Assembly: GCF_049705945.1 (NCBI RefSeq)
Contig: NZ_JBNAMV010000004.1
Location: forward strand, 62,001-126,000
Origin: Salarchaeum japonicum_A
Lineage (GTDB): Archaea; Halobacteriota; Halobacteria; Halobacteriales; Halobacteriaceae
Reading direction: 5' to 3'
Length of the DNA: 64,000 bases
Below the pieces are notes generated by a model. The model was not told where the DNA came from. It made no database searches and worked only from the letters and a program-made list of their open reading frames with translations. Position 1 is the stretch's first letter, and each line of letters opens with the position of its first letter. The position numbers were made by a program, and so were the translations under genes. Positions 25,017 through 33,691 of the stretch are shown piece by piece.

Positions 25017-26591
25017 CTACTCTGCGGTCTCTACGTTTCTGAACTCGAAGCGCGCACCGCCCGAGTCGCTCTCCGTCAACTCGACATCCCAGCCGTGCGC
25101 TTCCGCGATGGTGCATGCGATGTTCAAGCCGAGTCCGGTTCCGGTCGCGCTCGACGAATACCCCGTCTCGAACACACGGTTGCGCTCGTCCGCGGGGATG
25201 CCGGGGCCGTCGTCCGCGACGAAGAACCCCGCGTCGTCCGCGAGCCAGCCGACCGTCACGGTCACGCGACCGTCGTCGTCCGTGGCGTGCTCCATGGCGT
25301 TCCGGAAGAGGTTCTCGAAGAGTTGCTGGAGGCGACTGCCGTCCGCACGAATCCGCCCGAGGTCGCCGGTTTCGAGCGTTCCGCCGTCGGTGTCCACCGT
25401 CGTCCACGCGTCCGCGACTATTTCCGAGAGCGACACGACCGCCGGGTCGTTCACGGTGTCACCCTGTCGCGCGAGCGCGAGCACGTCCTCGACGAGTTCG
25501 TGCATCCGGGAGACGGCGGTGTCGACGCGGTCGAGCGGCTCGCGCGTCTCCTCGTCCGCGGTCTCGCGCGCGATGTCGAGGTAGCCCTCGGCGACGTTCA
25601 ATGGGTTGCGGAGGTCGTGGCTGATGACGCTCGCGAACTCTTCGAGGCGGCGGTTCTGCCGCGCGAGTTCCTGCTCGCGGCGCGCGAGGCGCTCGCGCGT
25701 CTCGATGACCGCGATGGCGTTCCCGAGCGTCTCCCCGAGTTCCGTGAGCACCGCGCGTTCCGTTTCGTCGAACACCTCGGGGCGGTCCGCGTAGATGCTG
25801 TACAACCCGTAGACGGTGTCCTCGTGATAGATGGGAACGACGGCGAGCGACTGCACGCCGTGCTCGCGGAGGGTGTTCCACCACGGTTCCATCGACTCGT
25901 CCGCGAACACGTCCGGAATCGCCTGCGTCTCTCGGGTCTTGATAGCGCGTCCGCCCGCGCCCCTGCCTTGCGGCGTGTCGTCCACCGTGATGGTGAGGGA
26001 CTCGTAGTAGTCGTCGGGCATGCCCGCCCACGCGGACGGCCGTACCGCGTCCGCCTCGGGGTCGTACCGGCCGACCCAGACGGACTCGTACGGGTCGGAG
26101 GTGGCGAGACGGTCGCAGACGGCCTGTTCGAGCGTGTCGCGGTCTTGCGCGTGCACGACCTCTTGGGTGGCGATGCGGAGCGCGTTCGTGATGCGGTTCA
26201 GGCGGTCGAGGTCGCGCTGGCGTTTCCGATTTCGCGCGTCGTACACGCCGACGACCGCGCCCGCGAGCGCGCCGACCGTCGCGGCGTCCACGATGGCGGT
26301 CGAGAACAGCGAGGAGAGCACGGGCGCGTCCACGGTCACCCAGAGCACCGCCGCCGGCAGCGAAACCGCACTGAGCGCCGTCCACGCGAGCACGCGGTCC
26401 GTACACCACGCGGACACGAGGTCGCCGCGCGCCACGAACACCCCGATGGCCGCGATGGCGACCGCGAGCGCCGTCGTCACCGCGAACGCCAACGGCGGCT
26501 CAGACCCCGTCGTCGCGACGTGCGCGACCACGAGCACCGCCCCGAGCGCGACGAGCACGACACCGCACGCTCGCTGAGACACGAGAACCAT
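25017..26591 (-). CDS. Membrane histidine kinase with GAF domain
   Basis: 524 residues from the ATG at 26591; a longer frame begins at 26651. Residues 5-125 hold about four helices, an intracellular linker follows, a GAF domain spans about 155-300 (ESVWVGRYDPEADAV; SLAVVPIYHEDTVYGLYSIY), then HisKA with the phospho-acceptor His near 325 (SVISHDLRNPLNVAEGYL) and a HATPase with N box FENLFRNAMEHA, G1 VADDGPGIPADE and G2 GTGLGLNIA. GAF suggests sensing of a small ligand or redox state. No response regulator lies nearby, which is common for haloarchaeal kinases. Hairpin-rich gaps lie on both sides. Confidence 0.93.
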   Translation of the reverse strand: MVLVSQRACGVVLVALGAVLVVAHVATTGSEPPLAFAVTTALAVAIAAIGVFVARGDLVSAWCTDRVLAWTALSAVSLPAAVLWVTVDAPVLSSLFSTAIVDAATVGALAGAVVGVYDARNRKRQRDLDRLNRITNALRIATQEVVHAQDRDTLEQAVCDRLATSDPYESVWVGRYDPEADAVRPSAWAGMPDDYYESLTITVDDTPQGRGAGGRAIKTRETQAIPDVFADESMEPWWNTLREHGVQSLAVVPIYHEDTVYGLYSIYADRPEVFDETERAVLTELGETLGNAIAVIETRERLARREQELARQNRRLEEFASVISHDLRNPLNVAEGYLDIARETADEETREPLDRVDTAVSRMHELVEDVLALARQGDTVNDPAVVSLSEIVADAWTTVDTDGGTLETGDLGRIRADGSRLQQLFENLFRNAMEHATDDDGRVTVTVGWLADDAGFFVADDGPGIPADERNRVFETGYSSSATGTGLGLNIACTIAEAHGWDVELTESDSGGARFEFRNVETAE

Positions 26592-26685
26592 ACCCACACT
26601 CGACGCGACGAACGAAAATAGATTGGGACGCCCATGACAGCGTCGAGACACGTCGTCTCAGAGGTCAGTATTCGGAGTTGCAGTA

Positions 26686-26713
26686 CCGGTCGCCGGAGGC
26701 GACCGGCATTTTT
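26686..26713. terminator. Strong hairpin with T-run on the plus strand
   Basis: Perfect 9-bp GC-rich stem ccggtcgcc/ggcgaccgg with loop gga, followed on the plus strand by ca and five Ts. It looks like an intrinsic terminator, but the flanking genes menB and the kinase are both on the minus strand, so it may act on antisense transcription or as RNA structure. Confidence 0.5.
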
Positions 26714-26744
26714 CGTGCAGGGTTTTCGAGGAGAGGTTCCCGCA

Positions 26745-26761
26745 GGCCGCCGGTTGCGGCC
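26745..26761. repeat. Second hairpin in the menB-kinase gap
   Basis: Stem ggccgc/gcggcc with loop cggtt, nested within a wider gggttt (26720-26725)/aaaccc (26766-26771) pairing. It lies 30 bp after the menB stop and may be part of its terminator. Confidence 0.45.
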
Positions 26762-26790
26762 GAGGAAACCCGACGACGAAAACGGTGCGT

Positions 26791-27684
26791 TCAGTAGTAC
26801 CAGGGGTAGTCGTCGAAGTCCGGGTCACGGTCTTCGAGGAAGGCCTCACGGCCTTCGCGGGCTTCGTCGGTCATGTAGCCCAATCGGGTGGCTTCACCCG
26901 CGAACACTTGTTGGCCGACCATGCCGTCGTCGGCCATGTTGAACGCGTACTTGAGCATTCGAATGGCGGTCGGGCTCTTCGCGCTCATCTCGTCCGCCCA
27001 CTCCAGCGCCACGTCCTCCAAGTCCTCGTGGGGGACAGCTTCGTTCACCATGCCCATGTCCGCGGCTTCCTCGGCGCTGTACGTCTTCCCGCGGAAGAAC
27101 ACCTCGCGAGCCTTCTTCTGCCCGACCTGTTTCGCGAGGTATGCCGAGCCGAATCCGGCGTCGAAGGATGCCACGTCGGGGTCGGTCTGGAGGAACTTCG
27201 CGTGCTCGTCGCTCGCGAGCGTGATGTCGCAGACGACGTGGAGGCTGTGCCCGCCGCCGACCGCCCATCCGGGAACGACGGCGACCACGGGCTTCGGCAT
27301 GAATCGGATGGCGCGCTGGACTTCGAGAATGTGGAGGCGGCCCGCCTCACCAGGGTCGGGATTCTCGTCGTCTCCCTGATATTCGTAGCCGGAGTCGCCC
27401 CTGACCGACTGGTCGCCGCCAGAGCAGAACGCCCAGCCGCCGTCCTTCGGGCTGGGGCCGTTCCCCGTGAGAAGGACGCAGCCGATGTCGGTCTGGCGTT
27501 TCGCGTGGTCGAGCGCGGCCGCGAGTTCGTCGACCGTTCCGGGGCGAAATGCGTTGCGTTTCTCGGGGCGGTCGAACGCGATGCGGACCGCGTCCACGTC
27601 CGTGCCGCGGTGGTAGGTGATGTCGCGGAAGTCGACGCCGTCGACCGGCTCCCAGCGGTCGGGGTTGAAGAGTTCAGAGACCAT
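26791..27684 (-). CDS. menB: 1,4-Dihydroxy-2-naphthoyl-CoA synthase MenB
   Basis: 297 residues from the ATG at 27684, which gives MVSELFNPDRWEPVDG; the upstream frame belongs to the PH-domain gene. Crotonase-fold enzyme that cyclises succinylbenzoyl-CoA. Landmarks: RPEKRNAFRPGTV, WAFCSGGDQSVRG (oxyanion hole and the conserved Gly/Asp of MenB), VVPGWAVGGGHSLHVVCDIT and the C-terminal DPDFDDYPWYY, a typical MenB ending. Last gene of the menF-menD-PH-menB block, 35 bp from the PH gene. Confidence 0.96.
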   Translation of the reverse strand: MVSELFNPDRWEPVDGVDFRDITYHRGTDVDAVRIAFDRPEKRNAFRPGTVDELAAALDHAKRQTDIGCVLLTGNGPSPKDGGWAFCSGGDQSVRGDSGYEYQGDDENPDPGEAGRLHILEVQRAIRFMPKPVVAVVPGWAVGGGHSLHVVCDITLASDEHAKFLQTDPDVASFDAGFGSAYLAKQVGQKKAREVFFRGKTYSAEEAADMGMVNEAVPHEDLEDVALEWADEMSAKSPTAIRMLKYAFNMADDGMVGQQVFAGEATRLGYMTDEAREGREAFLEDRDPDFDDYPWYY

Positions 27685-27719
27685 ACTCGCACTCCCCGTC
27701 AAGCGCGCAAAAAGGTTCC

Positions 27720-28328
27720 CTACTCGCCGTCGTCGAGGAGCGTGCGGATGGCGCGGAGTTCCGCGACCACGTCGCCGAGCGTCGCGTCCTCGCCGCCGGT
27801 CGCCCGTTTGGGTTCGCTTCCGGTCGCGTCGCCCGCGCCGCGGTCGGCGCGCACGCGCTCGACGAGTCGGTCGCGCACCGCCTCGTAGTCGGTGATGGCG
27901 CTCACGGTCACCTCGGTCGTGGTCTGCCCGGACCGCCCGGCGGTCTGGACGGCGACCGACCCGACGCCGAAGTAGCGGAGGACCGGGCCCTGTTTGGCCT
28001 CGACGTTCGTGATTCGAGCGTACGGAATCGTGCTCTTCGACCGGAAGAACACGCCGCCGCGCGCCTCGAACTCGTCGCCGCCGAACCGGTAGCCGACGCT
28101 GCGCTCGTACGCGCCCGACCACCACCAGACGAACCCGAGGCCGAGGACCGCAACCGCGGCGATACCAGCCGGGACGTACCAGGATTCTTCAAGCGCCAGC
28201 ACGGCGACCGGAATCGCGCTGACGGCCAGTATCAACGACACTAATTGGACGCGGTAGACCGCTGCGACGGCGTCGGCCCCGAACCACTCCGACTCTTCGT
28301 GCGTGCTTATGGCCGACCGAACGTGCAC
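27720..28328 (-). CDS. Bacterial PH-domain (bPH2) membrane protein
   Basis: 202 residues from a GTG at 28328. Two membrane helices (LVSLILAVSAIPVAVLAL; AGIAAVAVLGLGFVWWW) are followed by a PH-like beta domain with the sequence SIPYARI-type strand (RSKSTIPYARITNVEAKQGPVLRYFGVGSVAVQTAG), characteristic of YdbS/bPH2 proteins. The C-terminus is charged. Function of such proteins is unclear. It lies between menD (38 bp upstream) and menB (35 bp downstream) in the same orientation, so is probably cotranscribed with menaquinone genes. Confidence 0.85.
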   Translation of the reverse strand: MHVRSAISTHEESEWFGADAVAAVYRVQLVSLILAVSAIPVAVLALEESWYVPAGIAAVAVLGLGFVWWWSGAYERSVGYRFGGDEFEARGGVFFRSKSTIPYARITNVEAKQGPVLRYFGVGSVAVQTAGRSGQTTTEVTVSAITDYEAVRDRLVERVRADRGAGDATGSEPKRATGGEDATLGDVVAELRAIRTLLDDGE

Positions 28329-28366
28329 GGCCGGCTTAAATCATCAGTGAGTCGTGGTTTCCCGGG

Positions 28367-30109
28367 TCACGAGAGCGCGTCCACCACGGACTCGCGGAGT
28401 TCCTCGCGGCGGCGGTGGCTCGCGTCAGCGTCCGTCACGACTTCGATGACGTGCGTGCCGTCGCTGGCGACGGCCTCCCGGTAGCGGTCGGGGAAGCTGT
28501 CGTAGCCGACGCGGGCGAACTGGAGGTCGTAGAGGTCCGCGGTCGGCGCGAAGTCGAGGCCGTGCGGGGTCTTGAACTGACGGTCGAAGGAGTCGTGGGC
28601 TTCGATGGGGAGCATGTGGAAGATGCCGCCGCCGTCGTTGTTCACGAGGACGATGGTCGCCGATTGGCCGCAGCGCGCGAGCGCGAGCAGGCCGTTCATG
28701 TCGTGGTAGTACGCGAGGTCGCCCGTCAACAGAATCAGGGGGTCGTCGGTCGCGCTGCCCGCGCCGAGCGCGGTGGACGTGATGCCGTCGATACCGGACG
28801 CGCCGCGGTTCGCGAGCACGGACACGTCTCCGACCCGTGGCTCGGCGAACCGGTCGACGTCCCGGATTGGCATGCTGTTCGAGACGAACACCGTGCTCGG
28901 GTCGGGCGCGCACGCGACGACCTCGCGAGCTATCGCGCCTTCCAGTCGTTCGGCGTCCGCGACGGCGTTCCAGTGTGTTTCCTCCGCGTCTCGAAGAGCC
29001 GGCCAGTCCGCGCCGCGCGTATCGACGTGTTCGCGGAGTTTGCGGGCGAGCGGCGCGGGGTCGGCGACGACGAGGTCGGTCGCGGTGAACGAGGCCTCCC
29101 GCCAGCCACCCGCGGGGTCGACGAGGACCTGGCGGGCGTCGGCGCGCGCGAGGTAGTTCCGGAGCGGTTTCGAGGTGGGGGACGCGCCGAACCGCAGGAC
29201 GAGGTCGGGGCGGGGCCAGTCGGCGGTGACGCGCTCGTCGAGGTAGCCGTCGTAGCCGCCGAGCGTCGGCACTCTCTGGGTGTGCTCGCCGAACCGGAGG
29301 CCGGAGAGCGGGTCGGCGAGCACGGGGTAGCCGAGCGCGTCCGCGAGTCCCGCGATTGCGTCGGCGTCGGTCGGGTGGTCGGTCGGGCCGGCGACGACGA
29401 GGCCGCGCTCGGCGTCCGCGACGAGGTCGGCGAGGCGGTCGAGCGTCTCTTCGGCGGGATGGGTTTCGCCGTCGCCGAGCGTGACGAACGGGCCGTCACG
29501 GCCGTTCGCGGCGAGCGGATGCTCGTCCGCGAAGTCGTCGGGAACGCCGTGTGGCGGCTTTGAATCAATGGGTTCGAGCGGTTTCGGGAACGGACAGTTC
29601 AGGTGGACCGGCCCGGGGTTCGCGCCCCGTGATTCGGCGAGCGCGCGGTGAACGGTGGTGCGGACGGAGCGGAGGCGTCTCGGTTCGGGGTTCGGTTCGG
29701 GGAGGTCGGCGTAGAAGCGCACCGAACTCCCGTAGAGTTTCTCCTGATCGACGGTCTGGTTCGCGCCGCTGTCCCGGAGTTCGGCGGGGCGGTCGGCGGT
29801 GAGCAGGAGGAGCGGCACGCGCGATTGCGAGGATTCCATCACGGCGGGGTGGAGGTTCGCGGTCGCGGTGCCGGAGGTGGTGACGACGGGTGTCGGGCGG
29901 CCGGTGCGTTTCGCGCGGCCGAGCGCGAAGAACGCGGCGGAGCGCTCGTCGAGGTGGCTGAACGTCCGAATGTCGTCGTGTTCATCGAACGCGACCGTCA
30001 GCGGCGTGGAGCGGCTGCCGGGCGCGATGCAGACCGCGTCGACGCCGGCCTTGGCGAGTTCGTCCACGACGGCGCGCGCGAACAGCGTGCTCCGGTTGGG
30101 CGCGGTCAT
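28367..30109 (-). CDS. menD: SEPHCHC synthase MenD
   Basis: 580 residues from the ATG at 30109. Thiamine diphosphate enzyme joining isochorismate and 2-oxoglutarate in menaquinone synthesis. Visible: APGSRSTPLTVAF near the N-terminus, LDERSAAFFALGRAKRTG, TTSGTATANLHPAV, the middle domain, and near the C-terminus the ThDP motif GDLAYYHDMNGLLAL with NNDGGGIFHMLP. Its ATG overlaps the TGA of menF. Confidence 0.96.
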   Translation of the reverse strand: MTAPNRSTLFARAVVDELAKAGVDAVCIAPGSRSTPLTVAFDEHDDIRTFSHLDERSAAFFALGRAKRTGRPTPVVTTSGTATANLHPAVMESSQSRVPLLLLTADRPAELRDSGANQTVDQEKLYGSSVRFYADLPEPNPEPRRLRSVRTTVHRALAESRGANPGPVHLNCPFPKPLEPIDSKPPHGVPDDFADEHPLAANGRDGPFVTLGDGETHPAEETLDRLADLVADAERGLVVAGPTDHPTDADAIAGLADALGYPVLADPLSGLRFGEHTQRVPTLGGYDGYLDERVTADWPRPDLVLRFGASPTSKPLRNYLARADARQVLVDPAGGWREASFTATDLVVADPAPLARKLREHVDTRGADWPALRDAEETHWNAVADAERLEGAIAREVVACAPDPSTVFVSNSMPIRDVDRFAEPRVGDVSVLANRGASGIDGITSTALGAGSATDDPLILLTGDLAYYHDMNGLLALARCGQSATIVLVNNDGGGIFHMLPIEAHDSFDRQFKTPHGLDFAPTADLYDLQFARVGYDSFPDRYREAVASDGTHVIEVVTDADASHRRREELRESVVDALS

Positions 30110-31437
30110 TCGAGCGCGTCGAGAACCGGCCGGTACTTGAGGAGGACTTCCTCCCACTCCGCGTCGGGGTCGGAGTCCGCGACGATGCCGTTGCCCGCGA
30201 ACAGCGTGACCTCCCGGTCGCTCGCGACGGCGCAGCGGAGGGCGACCGCGAAGGTCCCGTCTCCCGTGGCGTCGAACCAGCCGACGGGGGCGGCGTACCA
30301 GCCGCGCTCGAACGCTTCGATTTCGCGGATGGCGTCCAGGGCGGCGTTCGGCGGGAGGCCGCCGACAGCGGGCGTGGGGTGGAGGGCGTCCGCCAGGTCG
30401 AGGACGTGTTCGTCGGTGTCGGCGCTGATGGGCGTGAAGAGGTGCTGGACGTTCGCGAGCTTTCGCACTCCTTGTTCGCCGGTAACGACGTTCTTGGCGT
30501 GGCCGTCGAGCTGTGTGCGGATGCTGTCGGCGACCAACTGGTGTTCGTGCTGGTACTTCTCGGACGACCGAAGGTCGGTTTCGAGCGCGTCGTCCTCGGC
30601 GGGGGTGTCGCCGCGGGGGACGGTTGAGGCGAGCGCGCCGGTCTCTAGGCGGTCGCCGTGGCGGGTGACGAGGCGCTCGGGGGTCGCGCCGAAGAACGTC
30701 CGGCCGCCGTTCGCGCGGAACGCGAACCGGAAGCAGTCGGGGTAGGCGTCGCCGAGCCGGTCGATGGCGTCGGCGAGAGAGAACGGTGCGTCGAGGTGCG
30801 CGCGGAGGGACTGCGCGAGCACGGCTTTCTCCAGGCTGCCGGACTCGATTCGGTCGACGACGCGTTCGACCTGCGCGCGCCACGTCTCGCGGTCGGTGGT
30901 GCGTTCGGTCTCGCGGACGCCGGGAGGAGGCCCGGGTTCGTCGTCGGCTGCTGTGGTTTCCGCGGCGATGGCGTCGAGCGTGCGGTCGACGGACGCGGGC
31001 GTGGCGTCCGCGCCGTACTCGTTCACGGTGAGGTAGGTCGCGTCGTCAGTGACGGCGAATTGGACGTGTGGCAGGATGAAACCCGCGCCGGGGAAGCCGT
31101 CCCAGACGCCGGCCGGGTCGTGGCGGTCGTGGAAGGAGAAGCCGCCGACGAACCGCGGGCGTGCCGCTCGCGGCGCGGTGTCGGGGCGGTCGACGGACTC
31201 GAAGACGGTTTCGGCCTGCTCCCGGACCGACGCGAAGCGCTCCGTCCCGGCGGCGGTGACGAACGCGGCCGCACCGCGCGCGAGAAGCGACGGTTCGTTG
31301 GGCGCGGTCCACACGGCGTGCGGGCGTTCCGCGGCCCGTACGAGCGCGGCGAACGGGGTGTCGTCGAGTCGACGGGTCCGGCTGACGAGCCGGCCGCCCG
31401 CCGGCACGGACTCCTGCGCGTTGCGCCGAGTTCCCAT
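30106..31437 (-). CDS. menF: Isochorismate synthase MenF
   Basis: 443 residues from the ATG at 31437. Converts chorismate to isochorismate, the committed step. The chorismate-binding domain shows EKAVLAQSLRAHL, FRANGGRTFFGATPERLV, STVPRGDTPAEDD, SSEKYQHEHQLVAD and HPTPAVGGLPPNAAL with EAFERGWYAAPVGWFD. First gene of the block, with a TATA box 28 bp before the start, so probably leaderless. Divergent from the MetE-like gene. Confidence 0.95.
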   Translation of the reverse strand: MGTRRNAQESVPAGGRLVSRTRRLDDTPFAALVRAAERPHAVWTAPNEPSLLARGAAAFVTAAGTERFASVREQAETVFESVDRPDTAPRAARPRFVGGFSFHDRHDPAGVWDGFPGAGFILPHVQFAVTDDATYLTVNEYGADATPASVDRTLDAIAAETTAADDEPGPPPGVRETERTTDRETWRAQVERVVDRIESGSLEKAVLAQSLRAHLDAPFSLADAIDRLGDAYPDCFRFAFRANGGRTFFGATPERLVTRHGDRLETGALASTVPRGDTPAEDDALETDLRSSEKYQHEHQLVADSIRTQLDGHAKNVVTGEQGVRKLANVQHLFTPISADTDEHVLDLADALHPTPAVGGLPPNAALDAIREIEAFERGWYAAPVGWFDATGDGTFAVALRCAVASDREVTLFAGNGIVADSDPDAEWEEVLLKYRPVLDALE

Positions 31438-31460
31438 TACTCGATTTTCGGACGGCGGTC

Positions 31461-31468
31461 GTTTATAC
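31461..31468 (-). promoter_or_regulatory. TATA box for menF
   Basis: AGTATAAAC on the minus strand, centred 28 bp before the menF ATG, matching the leaderless spacing of haloarchaeal promoters. Confidence 0.6.
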
Positions 31469-31502
31469 TTTCCAGTACACGACCACGGCCCAAATACCGT
31501 GA

Positions 31503-31511
31503 GTTATATTA
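31503..31511 (+). promoter_or_regulatory. TATA box for the MetE-like gene
   Basis: gttatatta is centred about 31 bp before the ATG at 31538. A second AT-rich stretch (aatttattatt) lies closer to the start and is the alternative. Confidence 0.5.
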
Positions 31512-31537
31512 CGGGTAGAATTTATTATTCCAGTAGG

Positions 31538-32686
31538 ATGGTAGACGACCGGATTCCCACGACGCACATCGGCAGCCTCCCCCGACCGCCCGAACTCCTC
31601 GACCTCCTCAAGAAGCGCGAGGACGGCGAGGACGTGGACCCCGACGAGTGGGAGGCCGCGACCACCGACGCGACCCACGAAGTCGTCCGGCGACAGGCCG
31701 ACGTGGGCATCGACAGCGCGAACAACGGCGAGCAGTCCCGCGTCTCCTTCAACTGGTACGTGAAGAACCGGCTCAACGGCATCGAGGGCACCGAGGAGCA
31801 GGAGCTCTGGGCCGACCTCCAGGACTACCCGGACTACGCCGAGGAGACGTTCAAGACCGACGTCATCAACCTCGCGGAACACCCGGTCGTCACCGGCCCG
31901 CTCGAGTACACCGGCGTCGAGGAAGCGGAAGCCGAAATCGCCGAGTTCGAGGCCGCGTTGGACGACGTGGACACCGACTTCGAGGACGCGTTCCTCACGT
32001 CCGCGTCCCCGAGCGTCGTCACCGCCACGCACGTCGACGACTACTACGGCGACTACGAGGAGTACCTGTTCGCCGCCGCCGACGCGATGCAGACCGAGTA
32101 CGAACTCGTCGCGGACGCCGGGTTCACGCTCCAGATCGACGCGCCCGAACTCCTGACCGTCGGGCAGACGGCCGCGTACGCCGACTCCTCGCTCGAGGAG
32201 ATCAAGGGCGCGACCCGCCTCCACGTCGACGCCCTGAACCACGCACTCGAAAACGTCCCCGCCGAACAGGTGCGCCTGCACACGTGCTGGGGAAGCTACG
32301 AGGGCCCCGGTCACCTCGACACGCCGCTCGCGGAGATGCTGCCCGTGCTCTACGAAGCCGACATCACGGGCCTGAGCGTCGAGCAGGCGAACCCCCGCCA
32401 CCAGCACGAGTACCGCGCGTTCGCCGAACACCCGCTCCCCGACGGCTGGACGCTCATCCCCGGCGTCGTGGACGTGAAGACGAACATCATCGACCACCCC
32501 GAAACCATCGCGGACCGAATCGAGCGCGTCGCGGACGCCGTCGCGGACGACACGCCGCTCGTCGCCGCGCCCGACTGCGGGTTCGGGACGCAGGCCGGCA
32601 TCGGCATGGTCGACCCCGAAATCGCGTGGGCGAAGCTCGAAGCGCTCGACGAGGGCGCGAAGATAGCCGCCGACCGCATCTACTGA
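31538..32686 (+). CDS. MetE C-terminal-domain-type methyltransferase
   Basis: 382 residues from the ATG at 31538. It corresponds to the catalytic domain of cobalamin-independent methionine synthase without the N-terminal half (full MetE is about 750 residues). MVDDRIPTTHIGSLPRPPEL and DSANNGEQSR match the MetE/epoxyalkane:CoM transferase superfamily, and zinc ligands are His248 and Cys250 (RLHTCWGSYEG) with Cys347 (APDCGFGTQ). The methyl or alkyl donor and acceptor are not certain: methionine synthesis is one option, thiol alkyl transfer another. The SDR gene follows after 33 bp. Confidence 0.85.
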   Translation: MVDDRIPTTHIGSLPRPPELLDLLKKREDGEDVDPDEWEAATTDATHEVVRRQADVGIDSANNGEQSRVSFNWYVKNRLNGIEGTEEQELWADLQDYPDYAEETFKTDVINLAEHPVVTGPLEYTGVEEAEAEIAEFEAALDDVDTDFEDAFLTSASPSVVTATHVDDYYGDYEEYLFAAADAMQTEYELVADAGFTLQIDAPELLTVGQTAAYADSSLEEIKGATRLHVDALNHALENVPAEQVRLHTCWGSYEGPGHLDTPLAEMLPVLYEADITGLSVEQANPRHQHEYRAFAEHPLPDGWTLIPGVVDVKTNIIDHPETIADRIERVADAVADDTPLVAAPDCGFGTQAGIGMVDPEIAWAKLEALDEGAKIAADRIY

Positions 32687-32719
32687 CGCCCCAAGACTAT
32701 TCTCTCGCCGACACATCGG

Positions 32720-33544
32720 ATGGGTATGAACGGTATCTCCGGGAAGACCGCTCTCGTCACGGGCGCCGGGTCGGGAATCGGCCGCGCGAGCGCACACCGA
32801 TTCGCCGAGGAGGGCGCGAACGTCGTCGTCGCCGACATCACCGAGCCCGCCGGCCGCGAGACCGTCGCGCAAATCGAGGACGCCGGCGGGAACGCCACGT
32901 TCGTCCAAGTGGACGTCGCCGACCTCGACTCCGCCCAGCGAATGGTGGACGTCGCCGTCGAGACCTACGGCGGCCTCGACTTCGCCCACAACAACGCCGG
33001 CATCCTCACCGACTTCGTCGGTGTAGACGACATCACCGAGGCCGACTGGGACCGCATCATCGACGTGAACCTCAAGGGCATCTGGACGTGCATGAAAGCC
33101 GAACTCCCCGAAATGAGCTCGGGGAGCGCAATCGTCAACACCGCCTCGGAAGCCGCGCTCGTCGGCATGGGCGGCCTCAGCAGTTACTCCGCGAGCAAAC
33201 ACGGCGTCGTCGGCCTCACCAAATCCGCCGCGCTCGAATACGCCGAACAGAACGTTCGAATCAACGCCATCGCCCCCGGTCCGACCAAGACTAATATCCA
33301 GTCCGGCATCACCGGCACCGGCGACTCGCTCCTCGCGCGCGCCAAATCCGCGCTCGGTCTCGTCCGCCTCGCCGTCCGCACCCTCCGCGCCGACTTCGAC
33401 ACCAGCGCCATGCGCGACGTACCCATGGACCGCATCGCCGACCCCGAAGAAATGGCGGGCGCCGTCGCCTTCCTCTGCTCCGACGACGCCTCCTACATCA
33501 CCGGCCACACCCTCCCAATCGACGGCGGCCAAGCCGCCGACTAA
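32720..33544 (+). CDS. Short-chain dehydrogenase/reductase
   Basis: 274 residues (an ATG at 32726 is equally possible). Classical SDR: TGAGSGIGRASAHRF, Asp after strand 2 (VADIT) favouring NAD, DFAHNNAGIL, VNTASEAALVG, YSASKHGVVGLTK and the C-terminal GHTLPIDGGQAAD. An unusual insert after the PGPTKTN segment (GITGTGDSLLARAKSALGLVRLAVRTLRA) enlarges the substrate-binding region. Likely cotranscribed with the MetE-like gene 33 bp upstream; the shared substrate is unknown. Confidence 0.9.
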   Translation: MGMNGISGKTALVTGAGSGIGRASAHRFAEEGANVVVADITEPAGRETVAQIEDAGGNATFVQVDVADLDSAQRMVDVAVETYGGLDFAHNNAGILTDFVGVDDITEADWDRIIDVNLKGIWTCMKAELPEMSSGSAIVNTASEAALVGMGGLSSYSASKHGVVGLTKSAALEYAEQNVRINAIAPGPTKTNIQSGITGTGDSLLARAKSALGLVRLAVRTLRADFDTSAMRDVPMDRIADPEEMAGAVAFLCSDDASYITGHTLPIDGGQAAD

Positions 33545-33691
33545 CGGTTCTCAAGGCTCACGGGTCGCCCTACACCCCGTGAACACTCATTCGTTCGTCC
33601 AGCTTCGTCGCGACGCTCCCGCTCACGCTTCACTCGTTCAGCGTTCGCTTGTTCGGTCGAACCTCCTCACTTCGTTCGTCGGCTCGACCTA
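33545..33691. terminator. Hairpin-rich spacer between convergent genes
   Basis: Two inverted repeats lie here: cacggg/cccgtg at 33559-33581 and ggtcga/tcgacc at 33655-33689. They sit between the SDR stop and the stop of the sulfite oxidase-like gene and may end both transcripts. The plus strand is rich in ttcgt repeats. Confidence 0.4.

Noticed and set aside
33585..33665. Repeated ttcgt units between convergent genes, considered as a CRISPR or tandem repeat
   Set aside because: The units are irregular, 5-8 bp apart, with no spacer-repeat structure.
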